This document shows, piece by piece, positions 41,883 to 50,708 of a DNA stretch of 64,000 nucleotides; position 1 is the first letter of the stretch; every line of letters begins with the position of its first letter. Source of the stretch: Chloroflexota bacterium (lineage in GTDB: Bacteria > Chloroflexota > UBA11872). The position numbers and the translations under genes are program-made. Location: NCBI GenBank assembly GCA_026707585.1, contig JAPOWQ010000035.1:38961-102960 (forward strand), given 5' to 3'. Under the pieces are notes generated by a model. That model searched no databases, had not been told where the DNA came from, and worked only from the letters and a program-made list of their open reading frames with translations.

Positions 41883-43934
41883 ATGTCCACCAGCCGCGCG
41901 CTAACAATCGCCGCCATCGCCGGAACCATCCTGCTGATTCCGGTGCTCGTCATCTTGGCGCTGGGCCTATACGGCTCATCCATCACCGGCGACTTCCCCC
42001 TGGCCGAGGACCACGGCCCCGAACTGCAGATTGAACCGCCCAGCGGCGCGGCCGGCTCGGATATCACCATCCGCGGAGTCGACTGGGTGCCGCGAACCCT
42101 GATACGCGTGGAGATGATTGTGGCGTCGGGCCGTCCGTCGCTGACCGCCGACGGTCAGATCGACACGACGCGAAGTGCGTCGCCGGCCGTCTACGTCGGC
42201 GAAGTGATCGCCTCTCGGGCCGGCACCTTCACCGTCGAGACGCAACTGCCCACCACGCTGCCGCTCACCGCCCAATCAGCCATCAGCTTTCGCGCCGAAG
42301 CCAGCTATCGCGGCGGAGAATTTGCCGGCGCCTCCGAAACCGAGTTTGACGTCATCGCTGGACCGGGCGTCATCGAAGCCACGGTCGTCGACGAGGTGAG
42401 CGGTCAACCCCTCACCAGCGGATTTGTGGACCTGCTCGGCCTGCGGGGCGATCTGTTGGCCATCGTGCCTCTTGCGGCCGACGGCACCGCCGCCTTTGCC
42501 GGGCTGGCCCCAGGCCAGGGCTACGACATTCGAGCCCGCGTGCCGGGCTACCAGGTGCTGCGCTCCACCGGCGTCACGGTGGCCGAGTCGGAGCCATCAA
42601 CCGTGCGCTTCGAACTGCCGCCGGGCTCCCCCGGCCGCATCGTGGCCGGCGGCGTTCCGTTGGTCGGCGCGCCGGCGTCGACCACGATGGCGGTCATCGA
42701 CCTACCCTCCCTGACCCCATTGCCGCCGGCCGCGGCCGCCGCCCTGCCGGCGGCGTGGGCCATCGCGTCGGATCCCGTCCGTGGACGCGCCTTCACCGTG
42801 GACGAAGTCGCCAAGCACGTCGAGGTGATCGAAGCTGACACCGGGGCCGCGGGCCTCCCGATCCCCCTCACATTCTCCCTCCAGGTTCGTGTCGTCGACA
42901 CCGAGCAAGAGCCGGTGGCCAACGCCGCGGTGCGCCTGTTCTGGAACGTCCGCGGCACCCGCGTCTTCGTCAAGTCGGCGCGGACCGACGACGACGGCCG
43001 CATCCGGGTCCCCGACCTGATTAGCGGCAGTCGGTACGAGGTCTTGGTAACTGCCGAAAACCACTTTCAGCCTTTGGGCGAACGAACCGCCGTCACGATC
43101 GAGCCCAACATCATTTCAACCGCCACCGTCGTCATGCGCCGAGAACCCCGGGCCGAACAGAGCCTCTGGTCCGGCGAGCCCGGCTCGGCGGGCGCCATTG
43201 GCTCACTCTTCCGGTTGGCGCCCCTCGCGGGAACCGACCGCGCACCGGCCACCGCGTTGGTCACCGCTGATATTGCCGTCGAACCCGCCAACGGCCGCGT
43301 CTACGTCACCGGCTCCGACCTCGACCGCGGGCACCTCTTCGTGCTAGACCCCGACTCTCGCCAGGTCATCCACGACTGGGAGGTTCCGGCCGGCGTGGGA
43401 GACATCGTGCCAACGGGCGACGGCAAAACCGTGTATCTGGCGAACCGGCCGTTCTCGTCCGTGGCTCGGTTCAACGTGGAAACCGGCCAGGAAGAAGCGC
43501 GGGCCACGGTGCCCTCGTGGCCTGAGGCCCTCGTCCGTGACGCGGCCGGTCGCCTGTTCGTGGCCAGCCTGCGCGACGGCAGCGTGAGTCGGCTGGACCC
43601 TGAAACGCTTCAGGTGCAGCAGACGCGTCGCCTGGAGGAGGGCGTGAACCGGCTGGCCGTGGACGAACGCACGTCCACCGTCTTTGCCAGCAACCTCTGG
43701 ACCGACACCGTCACCGGCCTCGACGCCGAGACCCTGAATATGCGCTTTCTGTTGCCGGTGGCCAAGTCCCCCCGGGCCGTTGCCCTGGATCCCGCCAGCG
43801 GCTCGCTGATTGTCGGCAGCGCCGACCAGGGCACTGTGGCGATCTACAGCCCTGAGACCTTCGAACTGGCCCAAGCCCTGCGGCTGCACATTCCAATCAA
43901 CGACATCGTGACCGTCGGGACGGTTGACGCCTGA
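41883..43934 (+). CDS. Membrane-anchored surface protein with Ig-like domains and a YVTN-type beta-propeller
   Basis: 683 residues. A single N-terminal helix (IAAIAGTILLIPVLVILALGLYG) anchors an extracellular part. Residues ~45-155 look like an IPT/Ig sandwich (SGAAGSDITIRGVDWVPRTL). Two carboxypeptidase-regulatory-like domains follow at ~165-235 and ~330-400 (PVANAAVRLFWN). Residues ~440-683 repeat VYVTGSDLDRGHLFVLDPDS-type blades of a YncE/YVTN propeller. Its stop overlaps the ATG of holB (TGATG), an odd coupling of a surface protein to a replication gene. Confidence 0.75.
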   Translation: MSTSRALTIAAIAGTILLIPVLVILALGLYGSSITGDFPLAEDHGPELQIEPPSGAAGSDITIRGVDWVPRTLIRVEMIVASGRPSLTADGQIDTTRSASPAVYVGEVIASRAGTFTVETQLPTTLPLTAQSAISFRAEASYRGGEFAGASETEFDVIAGPGVIEATVVDEVSGQPLTSGFVDLLGLRGDLLAIVPLAADGTAAFAGLAPGQGYDIRARVPGYQVLRSTGVTVAESEPSTVRFELPPGSPGRIVAGGVPLVGAPASTTMAVIDLPSLTPLPPAAAAALPAAWAIASDPVRGRAFTVDEVAKHVEVIEADTGAAGLPIPLTFSLQVRVVDTEQEPVANAAVRLFWNVRGTRVFVKSARTDDDGRIRVPDLISGSRYEVLVTAENHFQPLGERTAVTIEPNIISTATVVMRREPRAEQSLWSGEPGSAGAIGSLFRLAPLAGTDRAPATALVTADIAVEPANGRVYVTGSDLDRGHLFVLDPDSRQVIHDWEVPAGVGDIVPTGDGKTVYLANRPFSSVARFNVETGQEEARATVPSWPEALVRDAAGRLFVASLRDGSVSRLDPETLQVQQTRRLEEGVNRLAVDERTSTVFASNLWTDTVTGLDAETLNMRFLLPVAKSPRAVALDPASGSLIVGSADQGTVAIYSPETFELAQALRLHIPINDIVTVGTVDA

Positions 43935-45049
43935 TGGACTGGCGATTTGTGGGCAACGCCCGCGCCGTGCGCGCCGTGCAGGGCTCGTTGCGGGCGGGCC
44001 GCGCCACGCAGACCTACCTGATCGTCGGACCGCCCGGCGTTGGACGCCGCACCTTCGCCATCCGCTTGGCGCAGGAAATCTGGTGCGCCGGTCAACCCGA
44101 ACCGGTCGAGACGTCCGCTGCCTATCGGTTCCTGGACGACGCCAACACCATGTGGCGAACGGCCGTGCGGCGCGGGCACCCCGACGAAGAGCCGGATCCC
44201 GACAAACTCACGGCCGGCGACGGACGGCGCGTGGACCTGCGCTTCGTCCTCACCGCCTACAACGACCTGCACGTGCTGCGGCGCGCCGATCATGCGCGCG
44301 ACATCGTGATCGACGGCGTGCGGGAGTGGGGCGCGGGGCTGTACCGCACGCCGGCCACCCAGCCCATGCGCATCGGCCTGATCGACGCCGCGCACGAGAT
44401 CAACGCCTTGGCCGCCAACGCGCTGTTGAAGACCTTGGAAGAGCCCGGCGCGCACGCCATCCTGATCCTCATTGCGCCCCGAGCCGCCGACGTGCTGCCA
44501 ACCATTGTGTCCCGCTGTCGAGTCATCGAACTGGGCCCCGTGCCCGTGGCCGAAATTGCGTCGCACCTGACCGCAAACTACGCCCTGTCCGCCGACACCG
44601 TGGGCCAGATCGCGCGAGCGGCTCGCGGACGCCCCGGCTGGGCGATCCGCATGGTGCGCGACCCGGCGGCTTGGCAGGCCTACCAGAGCGCAAGCAATGA
44701 GGCGGCAGCCTTCGAGGAAGCACCCGTGCCCGCGCGCTTTCGCGCCTTGGACGGCCTCCTGCCGCGTGGCCGAATGGTGGCGCAGACCAACGCGGCCCTG
44801 GCCTGGTTGCGGTCGGTTGAGGAGACCCAGTCGCATACACTGCGCTCGGCGATGCGCGGCCACCCGCATGGCGCTCCCGCCCAGCGTCGGTCTGCCCTGG
44901 CGGGCGCCGTTGGGCGTCTGGCCCGGCTGCGTGAAACGCAGCGGGCGCTCATCGCCAACGTCTCCCCGCGCCTCGCGCTGGAAGACCTGGCCCTGCGGCC
45001 GGAGCCCGACCCGGGCGACGCACAAGGAGGTGGTCGTGGTCGCCGCTGA
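43934..45049 (+). CDS. holB: DNA polymerase III subunit delta' (clamp loader)
   Basis: 371 residues. An AAA+ fold begins RFVGNARAVRAVQGSLRAGR and YLIVGPPGVGRRTF, where the Walker A Lys is Arg, as tolerated in the non-hydrolysing delta' subunit. The sensor region IGLIDAAHEINALAANALLK, TLEEPGAHAILILIA and VSRCRVIELGPV follows. It stators the clamp loader in the cytosol. Only one cysteine lies near the usual zinc loop, so the Zn module seems lost. It is coupled upstream to the surface protein and overlaps ricT. Confidence 0.85.
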   Translation: MDWRFVGNARAVRAVQGSLRAGRATQTYLIVGPPGVGRRTFAIRLAQEIWCAGQPEPVETSAAYRFLDDANTMWRTAVRRGHPDEEPDPDKLTAGDGRRVDLRFVLTAYNDLHVLRRADHARDIVIDGVREWGAGLYRTPATQPMRIGLIDAAHEINALAANALLKTLEEPGAHAILILIAPRAADVLPTIVSRCRVIELGPVPVAEIASHLTANYALSADTVGQIARAARGRPGWAIRMVRDPAAWQAYQSASNEAAAFEEAPVPARFRALDGLLPRGRMVAQTNAALAWLRSVEETQSHTLRSAMRGHPHGAPAQRRSALAGAVGRLARLRETQRALIANVSPRLALEDLALRPEPDPGDAQGGGRGRR

Positions 45050-46046
45050 TGCCCCCGCCGGCGCCGCCCGCGCCATTGGCGTCCGCTTCCGCCGCGCCGG
45101 ACGTCTCTACTACTACGACCCCGGCGACACCACCCTGGCCGTCGGCGACTATGCGATTGTCGAGACGCCGCGCGGCCTTACCGCCGCGCGCGTGGTCATG
45201 CCCGCCACCGAGGTCAATCTCGACGACCTGCGCGGCGAGCTGAAGCCGATCGTCCGGCGCGCCACCGACGACGACCTCGTCAGCATGACCAATTACCGCA
45301 AGGAGGAAGTCGACGCCGAGCGCGCGTTTGCCAGGGCCATCATGACAAGCCGGCTGCCCATGCAGGCGGTGAAGGCCGAATACACCTTCGATGGCGCCAC
45401 CCTCACCCTGCATTTCTCATCGCGCGAGGCGAGGCTCGAATTGGGCGACCTGGTGGCCGAGATGGCCGCCCGTTTCCGCACGCGCGTCGAACTCCGGCAG
45501 GTCGGCCCGCGCGAGCGGGCCGCCATGCGCACCGGCATGGGGCGCTGTGGCCGCGAACTGTGCTGCGCCACCTTCCTCTCGGAGTTGGACACCGTGTCGA
45601 TGCGGATGGCCAAGGACCAGAATCTCCCGCTGAACCCCGACAAGATCTCCGGTGCCTGCGGGCGGCTGCTCTGCTGCCTGCAGTACGAGCACGCCGGCTA
45701 CGTGCAGGACAAGCTGGCGGCCGAGCAGGCGCAGGGCGGTGGCGGCTGCGCCACCAGCGGCGCTTGCGATAGCTGCGGAGTCCACGAACTGAAAGACGTG
45801 CTGGGCCAGGCGGTGGCTCCCGGCTACGAGCCGCAGCCCCAGCCGGAGGCGCCGGAGCCTGAGCGCGCCGAGCCGCGACGCACTGGCGGCCAGCGGACGG
45901 CCCCTGGGCGGAAGGCGGGGCGCAAGGCGGCGCCCTCCGGCGCGACCGCTGCGGGGCGCGAGGCCACCACCACCAGCCCGCGGTCACGACGGCGCGCCCG
46001 CCGGCGCCGCCGGGGGCGCCAGCGGCCGCGGCCGCCGCCCAATTAA
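45036..46046 (+). CDS. ricT: PSP1 domain protein RicT-like
   Basis: 336 residues from GTG at 45036, with AAGGAGG just ahead inside the holB end. It shows the PSP1 block RMAKDQNLPLNPDKISGACG and the cysteine pairs GRCGRELCCATFL and CGRLLCCLQYE, which in RicT bind an iron-sulfur cluster with RicA/RicF and promote RNase Y-dependent mRNA maturation. holB-ricT adjacency is common in Gram-positive bacteria. The C-terminal ~80 residues are a disordered Pro/Arg-rich basic tail (RSRRRARRRRRGRQRPR), probably for RNA contact (inference). Confidence 0.9.
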   Translation: MVAADAPAGAARAIGVRFRRAGRLYYYDPGDTTLAVGDYAIVETPRGLTAARVVMPATEVNLDDLRGELKPIVRRATDDDLVSMTNYRKEEVDAERAFARAIMTSRLPMQAVKAEYTFDGATLTLHFSSREARLELGDLVAEMAARFRTRVELRQVGPRERAAMRTGMGRCGRELCCATFLSELDTVSMRMAKDQNLPLNPDKISGACGRLLCCLQYEHAGYVQDKLAAEQAQGGGGCATSGACDSCGVHELKDVLGQAVAPGYEPQPQPEAPEPERAEPRRTGGQRTAPGRKAGRKAAPSGATAAGREATTTSPRSRRRARRRRRGRQRPRPPPN

Positions 46047-46049
46047 CCC

Positions 46050-46077
46050 CCGCGGCCCCCGTTGCCGGGGGCCGCGG
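46050..46077. terminator. Bidirectional hairpin between ricT and glnA
   Basis: A perfect 12-base stem (46050-46061 with 46066-46077) has a TTGC loop and lies in the 53-base gap between convergent genes. A run of C's sits on the left; there is no T-run on either side. Confidence 0.6.
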
Positions 46078-46099
46078 AAGCTGAAGTTGCGACTCGACG

Positions 46100-47542
46100 C
46101 TACGCGTCGTAGTAGAGCATGAACTCGTACGGGTGCGGTCGCAGGTTGACCTCGTCGGCCTCGCGCGTGCGCTTGTATTCCAGCCACGTGTCAATGACGT
46201 CCTGGGTAAACACGTCGCCCACCAGCAGGAACTCGTGGTCGGCTTCCAGCGCGTCCAGCACCTCGTAGAGCGAGCCCGGCACCGACTGGATCTTGGCCGC
46301 TTCCTCGGGTTCCAGCTCGTACAGGTCCATGTCGGCCGGCGGCGGCGGCTCGATCTTGTTGCGGATCCCGTCCAGTCCCGCCATCAGCATGGCGGAAAAG
46401 GCCAGGTACGGGTTGGCCGTCGGGTCGGGCGGGCGGAATTCCACGCGCCGCGCCGCCGGGCTGCTGGAGTACGTCGGAATGCGAATGCAGGCGCTGCGGT
46501 TCCGCATGGAGTAGACCAGGTTCACCGGCGCCTCGAACCCGGGCACCAGGCGCCGGTACGAGTTGGTCGTCGGCGCCGCGAAGGCCAGCAACGCCGGAGC
46601 GTGCCGGAGCAGGCCGCCAATGTAATGACGAGCCGTCTCGCTCAACATGGCGTAGCCGGTCTCGTCGTAGAACAGCGGCGTCCCGTCCTTCCAGAGACTC
46701 TGGTGGACGTGCATCCCCGACCCGTTGTCGCCGAAAATCGGCTTGGGCATGAAGGTGACCGTGTACCCGGCCTTCTGCGCCACGTTCTTGACGATGTACT
46801 TGTACAGCATGATCCCGTCGGCGGCCTTGACCAGCGGCGCGTACACCAGGTCAATCTCAGCCTGTCCGGCGGTGGCGACCTCGTGGTGGTGAACCTCCAC
46901 GTCAAGCCCCACGTCACCTAGCCCCAGCACCATCTGCGTGCGCAGATCCTGCAGCTTGTCGTTCGGCGGGACCGGGAAATAGCCCATCTTGTGCCGCGGG
47001 CGGTGGCCCAGGTTGGCCACGTGCATGTCGTCGGCGCCGGTGTTCCAGACACCTTCCTCGCTGTCGATGAAGAAGTAGCCGGCGTTGGCCGTCTGGTCGT
47101 ATCGGATGCTGTTGAAGATGAAGAACTCGGCCTCGGGACCCCAGTAGCTGGTGTCGGCAATACCGCTGCCGATCAGGTGCTGTTCGGCCTTGCGTGCGAT
47201 GTTGCGCGGGTCGCGGGTGTAGGACTCGCCGGTAATGGGGTCGCGAATGTCGCAACTCATCACCAGCGTCGGGACTTCCGGAATCGGGTCTACGAACGCG
47301 GTGGCCGGGTCCGGCACCACCAGCATGTCGCTTTCCTGGATCTGCTGGAAGCCGCGGACGCTCGAACCGTCGAAGCCGAGACCGTCGTCGAAGAGATCCT
47401 CTTCGAGCTTGTCGATCGGCAGCGAGAAATGCTGCCAGGTGCCCGGCAGGTCCGTGAACCGGAGGTCGAATATCCGGCAGTCGGCGTCGCGCGCCTTGCG
47501 CATGACGCTCTGGATGAGATCGTCTCGTGAGGGCTCAGACAT
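46100..47542 (-). CDS. glnA: Glutamine synthetase, type I
   Basis: 480 residues. It makes glutamine from glutamate, ammonia and ATP. Visible signatures: [16 protein letters not shown], the metal-binding [28 protein letters not shown] block ([18 protein letters not shown]), and the ATP-site [19 protein letters not shown]. The C-terminus [15 protein letters not shown] is the standard end. It is divergent from the SH3 protein gene across a 266-base gap; no nitrogen-regulatory box could be assigned. Confidence 0.96.
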   Translation of the reverse strand: MSEPSRDDLIQSVMRKARDADCRIFDLRFTDLPGTWQHFSLPIDKLEEDLFDDGLGFDGSSVRGFQQIQESDMLVVPDPATAFVDPIPEVPTLVMSCDIRDPITGESYTRDPRNIARKAEQHLIGSGIADTSYWGPEAEFFIFNSIRYDQTANAGYFFIDSEEGVWNTGADDMHVANLGHRPRHKMGYFPVPPNDKLQDLRTQMVLGLGDVGLDVEVHHHEVATAGQAEIDLVYAPLVKAADGIMLYKYIVKNVAQKAGYTVTFMPKPIFGDNGSGMHVHQSLWKDGTPLFYDETGYAMLSETARHYIGGLLRHAPALLAFAAPTTNSYRRLVPGFEAPVNLVYSMRNRSACIRIPTYSSSPAARRVEFRPPDPTANPYLAFSAMLMAGLDGIRNKIEPPPPADMDLYELEPEEAAKIQSVPGSLYEVLDALEADHEFLLVGDVFTQDVIDTWLEYKRTREADEVNLRPHPYEFMLYYDA

Positions 47543-47808
47543 TGCGATGCCGCTCCTCGCGTTGGCAGCCCGCCCGCCTCCTGCGACATGGCCTGCCGGC
47601 TATATGAAGAACGCCCCGCGGCATCGCTGCCATACGGGGCGGGAGGATCTACGTCCCAACGCTCCCACGCTGGAGCGCTGTCAGCCGACATGCGTCGCCG
47701 GCGTGGCGCAATTGTAGGCGGGGGCTTGCTGGACTGTCTATGCCATCCAACTGCCGCCCACGCCGTGCGATACCGTGACCCGGCAACACTGCACCTGCGG
47801 GATGCACC

Positions 47809-48300
47809 GTGAGTTTCTGGGACCGCTGGGCTCGCGAAAGCCGCCTGGCCCTCGCCATTGGCCTGCTGGGGACCCTGGCGGTGCCCGTGGTGGGCATCCT
47901 GATCCTCCGCTTTCTGCTGTCGGGTCCCGAGGTGGACGCCGTGGCCAGCCAGCGGTCGGTGCCCCCGCCTATCGTCGTCAGGCCCGGAGTTGCGGACCCC
48001 GGCCCGGTGCCCACCGTTTTGGCGCCCAGCCCACCGCAAACGCCGGCGCCCGCCACTCCCGCGGCCACCCCCATCCCCACGCCAACGCCCTCGCCCACGC
48101 CGTCGCGAACCGGTGAGGTCAACGCCACCGACGGACTCAACGTACGCACCGAGCCCAGCACCCAGGGTCGCGTGCTGCGCATCCTGCCGTTCGAAACCCG
48201 CGTGGACCTGACCGGCCGCTCCCGCCAGTCGGAAGGCCTCACCTGGGTCGAACTCGAAGCCGGCGGATGGGTTCAGGAACGCTACCTGGATCGTCGCTAA
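47809..48300 (+). CDS. Membrane-anchored SH3-domain protein
   Basis: 163 residues from GTG at 47809. One N-terminal helix (LALAIGLLGTLAVPVVGILILRFLL) is followed by a Pro/Thr linker (PTPTPSPTPSRTG) and a C-terminal bacterial SH3 domain (ATDGLNVRTEPSTQGRVLRI, LTWVELEAGGWVQERYL). Such domains bind cell-wall or protein ligands outside the membrane. It appears monocistronic. Confidence 0.82.
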   Translation: MSFWDRWARESRLALAIGLLGTLAVPVVGILILRFLLSGPEVDAVASQRSVPPPIVVRPGVADPGPVPTVLAPSPPQTPAPATPAATPIPTPTPSPTPSRTGEVNATDGLNVRTEPSTQGRVLRILPFETRVDLTGRSRQSEGLTWVELEAGGWVQERYLDRR

Positions 48301-48454
48301 GGCGGCGCCCAGCCCGGCCGTCGGGCAAGCGCACCAGTCCATTACCCCGTCCCTCTCGTCGCACCGCTGTCTCGTCTCGCCTTCACCGCATGCGCTAGCG
48401 CACACGCCGTCCGAACTCGAAACTAGGGCGGCCCCATACGCATTCGAGATCCCC

Positions 48455-49267
48455 ATGCCCCCGTTTTACGAACTGAAGGACCGTGTCGCCATCGTCACCG
48501 GCGCCGCCCAGGGCATCGGCCGCAGCACCGCCGTCACCCTCGCCCACCACGGCATGCCCGTCGTTCTCGCCGACCTCAACGACGACCGCGGCAGTCGGGT
48601 CGAAAACGAAATCACCAAAGCCGGCGGCCGCGCCGCCTACGTCCACGCCGACGTTGGCGCCATGGCCGGCTGCGAACGCATGGTCCAGAGTGCCCTCGAC
48701 CGTTTCGGCGGCGTCTACGCCCTCGTCAACAACGCCCGCTGGCATCCCCACGACAAGCTCGTGGACGTCACCGAGGCCGACTGGGACCGCAGCCAGGACG
48801 TGCTCATCAAGTCCCACTTCATGGCCTGCAAGCTCGCCATCCCCCACATGATCGCCGGGGGCGGCGGATCAATCGTCGGCATCTCGTCAGCCCACGCCAT
48901 CCAGGTCAACGCCATCGAGGGCCCCTACGAAGCCGCCAAGGCCGCCATCAACGCCCTTATGCGCAACGTCGCCGTCGCCTATGGCGAACACGGCATTCGC
49001 GCCAACAGCATCCTGCCCGGCGGCATCATGACCGACGTCAAATACGAAGCCGCCGCCCTCGAACCCACCTCCGAGCTCGACGCCCGCCAGGCCCTCCAAA
49101 ACCCCGTCCGCCGCCGCGGCGACGCCCAGGACATCGCAAACGCGGTGCTGTTTCTTGTCTCCGACCTCGCCGGCTTCGTCACCGGCGAATCCCTCGTGGT
49201 CGACGGCGGCATGTCCATCGAACTCCCCGGCTCCATCGCCTCCCGCATGACCGGCCTCGACATCTAA
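48455..49267 (+). CDS. SDR family oxidoreductase
   Basis: 270 residues. It shows the cofactor loop TGAAQGIGRSTAV, VNNARWHPHDKLVDV (NNAG varied to NNAR), the catalytic Ser in GISSAHAI, and Tyr-x-x-x-Lys in GPYEAAKAA. The C-terminus carries GESLVVDGGMSIELPGSI. The substrate is unknown. A decayed copy of its last ~20 codons and trailer lies at 50261, so the next gene is flanked by two versions of this gene's end. Confidence 0.88.
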   Translation: MPPFYELKDRVAIVTGAAQGIGRSTAVTLAHHGMPVVLADLNDDRGSRVENEITKAGGRAAYVHADVGAMAGCERMVQSALDRFGGVYALVNNARWHPHDKLVDVTEADWDRSQDVLIKSHFMACKLAIPHMIAGGGGSIVGISSAHAIQVNAIEGPYEAAKAAINALMRNVAVAYGEHGIRANSILPGGIMTDVKYEAAALEPTSELDARQALQNPVRRRGDAQDIANAVLFLVSDLAGFVTGESLVVDGGMSIELPGSIASRMTGLDI

Positions 49268-49642
49268 CGGCGGCCTTTCGGTTCCAGAGTCAGCGCGCGC
49301 CCCTTGTGGCTGCCACGTCCGTCGCGGCATGCCGTCTATGCATGTGCGTGCTACGAAATCTTCGAGTCGTGTAGAATCTCTCACAGTCGGGTTTGCGAAC
49401 GGCAAAGCCGGACGTGTCTCGAAGAGACCGCCGGCAAAAATGGTCACGGGTCTGGGGTGATGGTTGCGATGCCCCGGCAGCGTCCCGCGCAGGCGGAACG
49501 CAACTCCAGCCCGGGCTAGTGGGCGGGCCGCAAATCGCTAGATCTGCATCGTGGCTGGGTCCACCGCTGACGTCGAAATGGAAGCGGCGTCATACAAGCG
49601 CGCCCCGCATCAAAGCCGGAGCGCGGAATCGGAGAACCCGCT
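49268..49642. other. 375-base gap with no recognised gene
   Basis: Short open frames occur, but none has a ribosome site or protein-like composition. A TAGAAT hexamer at 49372 could be a -10 box but has no matching -35. The gap separates the SDR from the secreted protein and may be imported along with it. Confidence 0.5.
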
Positions 49643-50248
49643 GTGAGATGGATCAGGACAATCGTCGCTGGCCTGGCCGCAGCCTTGGCGGCCATCGCGC
49701 TCAGTGTCAGCCTCGTCACTGCCGATGACTGCAATCAGCCGGCCCCTGCGGACTTCCGATCCGACGTGGCCTGGGACGGCGCGGGGCTGCATCATCAATC
49801 CCAAGATGTGCAAGACCTGTTCAGCAGCGTCTGGGGGACCGAAGACGATCTGCACGTCCGCACCTGGGCCTGGCAGCACAACTGCCGAACGCAGCCTCGC
49901 GATGAGGCGGGCGACCCCGCTGGAGTCTCAAGCATCCCATTTGGCCTCCCGCCGGAGTTGCGTGACGAGTCGGACGTCAACATTGCCTATGTAGGCACTC
50001 AGAGTCGTTGCCACCGTACGCCCTGGCCAGGTGCGGACCAGTCGGAGCTCTTCGCTGCGGGCGAATGGTATTTCTGCAATGAGAGAACCGGTGAATGGGT
50101 CAAGCGCAAACGTGCGAGACCCGGGATTGACTACGCCACGGACGACCAGTTGGTGGCGCCCGACGTTGGCCACTGTGCGGCAGGCTTCACGCACTACGAC
50201 CCCATTAGTCGATCCTGCATCAAATATCCGGATGGACCCGACGTGTAA
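49643..50248 (+). CDS. Secreted cysteine-containing hypothetical protein
   Basis: 201 residues from GTG at 49643. A signal peptide (RTIVAGLAAALAAIALSVSLVTA) ends near residue 27. The mature part has six cysteines, in DDCNQP, HNCRTQ, SRCHRT, YFCNER, GHCAAG and RSCIKY, enough for three disulfides. It is otherwise rich in Asp, Trp and Pro. The spacing suggests a compact extracellular domain. No family is recognised. It lies between the intact SDR end and its decayed copy. Confidence 0.65.
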   Translation: MRWIRTIVAGLAAALAAIALSVSLVTADDCNQPAPADFRSDVAWDGAGLHHQSQDVQDLFSSVWGTEDDLHVRTWAWQHNCRTQPRDEAGDPAGVSSIPFGLPPELRDESDVNIAYVGTQSRCHRTPWPGADQSELFAAGEWYFCNERTGEWVKRKRARPGIDYATDDQLVAPDVGHCAAGFTHYDPISRSCIKYPDGPDV

Positions 50249-50260
50249 CGCTGCCTCGGG

Positions 50261-50340
50261 GTGTCCAAGCCGACCGCGCCGGCTCCATCGCCAGCCGCCT
50301 GACCGGCCTCCAGCTCGAGAAATCGGCCCTTCCAGGTCAG
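50261..50340 (+). pseudogene. Decayed copy of the SDR 3' end
   Basis: One frame reads RAGSIASRLTGLQL, matching the SDR C-terminus LPGSIASRMTGLDI at 49231-49266. The matching DNA starts at TGTCCA in both copies and continues weakly past the SDR stop (CGGCC..TTCCAG..GTCAG). The orientation is the same as the intact gene, and the frame is not preceded by the rest of an SDR. Confidence 0.65.
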
Positions 50341-50397
50341 ACGCTTCAGGGCCGTAGGCGGTCGGACGTCTCAAGCGATCTGTCGGAAATATGCATT

Positions 50398-50421
50398 GAT
50401 AGCAATGCAATCATTGCTATC
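50398..50421. promoter_or_regulatory. Perfect inverted-repeat operator of the FitAB-like module
   Basis: GATAGCAATG and CATTGCTATC are perfect 10-base arms around CAAT. The half-sites TGATAGCA and TGCTATC resemble those recognised by the gonococcal FitA-FitB complex, as I recall them. The element lies directly ahead of the antitoxin gene and would block its promoter. Confidence 0.7.
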
Positions 50422-50428
50422 GCCTTAT

Positions 50429-50698
50429 GTGGTTGGAGACAGAGGCTCACTAATTGCCACCATCATCGTGCGCAACCTCCACGAAGGGCTGAAGCGCCCG
50501 TTGCGCATCCGGGCGGCTGAGAACGGGCGGTCCATGGAGGAGGAAGCCCGCGACATCCTGCGGACGGCACTCAACAACCAGCCCGCGGCGCCGGAGAATC
50601 TGGCAAGTGCCATCCGCGCCCGCTTCGCGCCGCTGGGCGGCGTCGACCTGGACCTTCCGTCTCGCTCACCTATGCGCAAGCCGCCTCAGTTCGACTGA
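50429..50698 (+). CDS. FitA-like ribbon-helix-helix antitoxin
   Basis: The core ATIIVRNLHEGLKRPLRIRA, then NGRSMEEEARDILRTAL is a FitA-type ribbon-helix-helix domain; the tail RFAPLGGVDLDLPSR wraps the toxin. Homologues usually begin a few residues before ATIIVRN, but here that position is ATT (50452) with AGAGG ahead. The nearest normal start is GTG at 50429 (89 residues). Starts at 50396 or 50405 would place coding sequence inside the operator. It is followed 10 bases later by the toxin gene. Confidence 0.82.
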   Translation: MVGDRGSLIATIIVRNLHEGLKRPLRIRAAENGRSMEEEARDILRTALNNQPAAPENLASAIRARFAPLGGVDLDLPSRSPMRKPPQFD

Positions 50699-50708
50699 AG
50701 CGGCCGCA

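Noticed and set aside
46133..46921. 262-residue plus-strand open frame opposite glnA
   Set aside because: It is antisense to a fully conserved glutamine synthetase and has Val/Arg/His-rich shadow composition.
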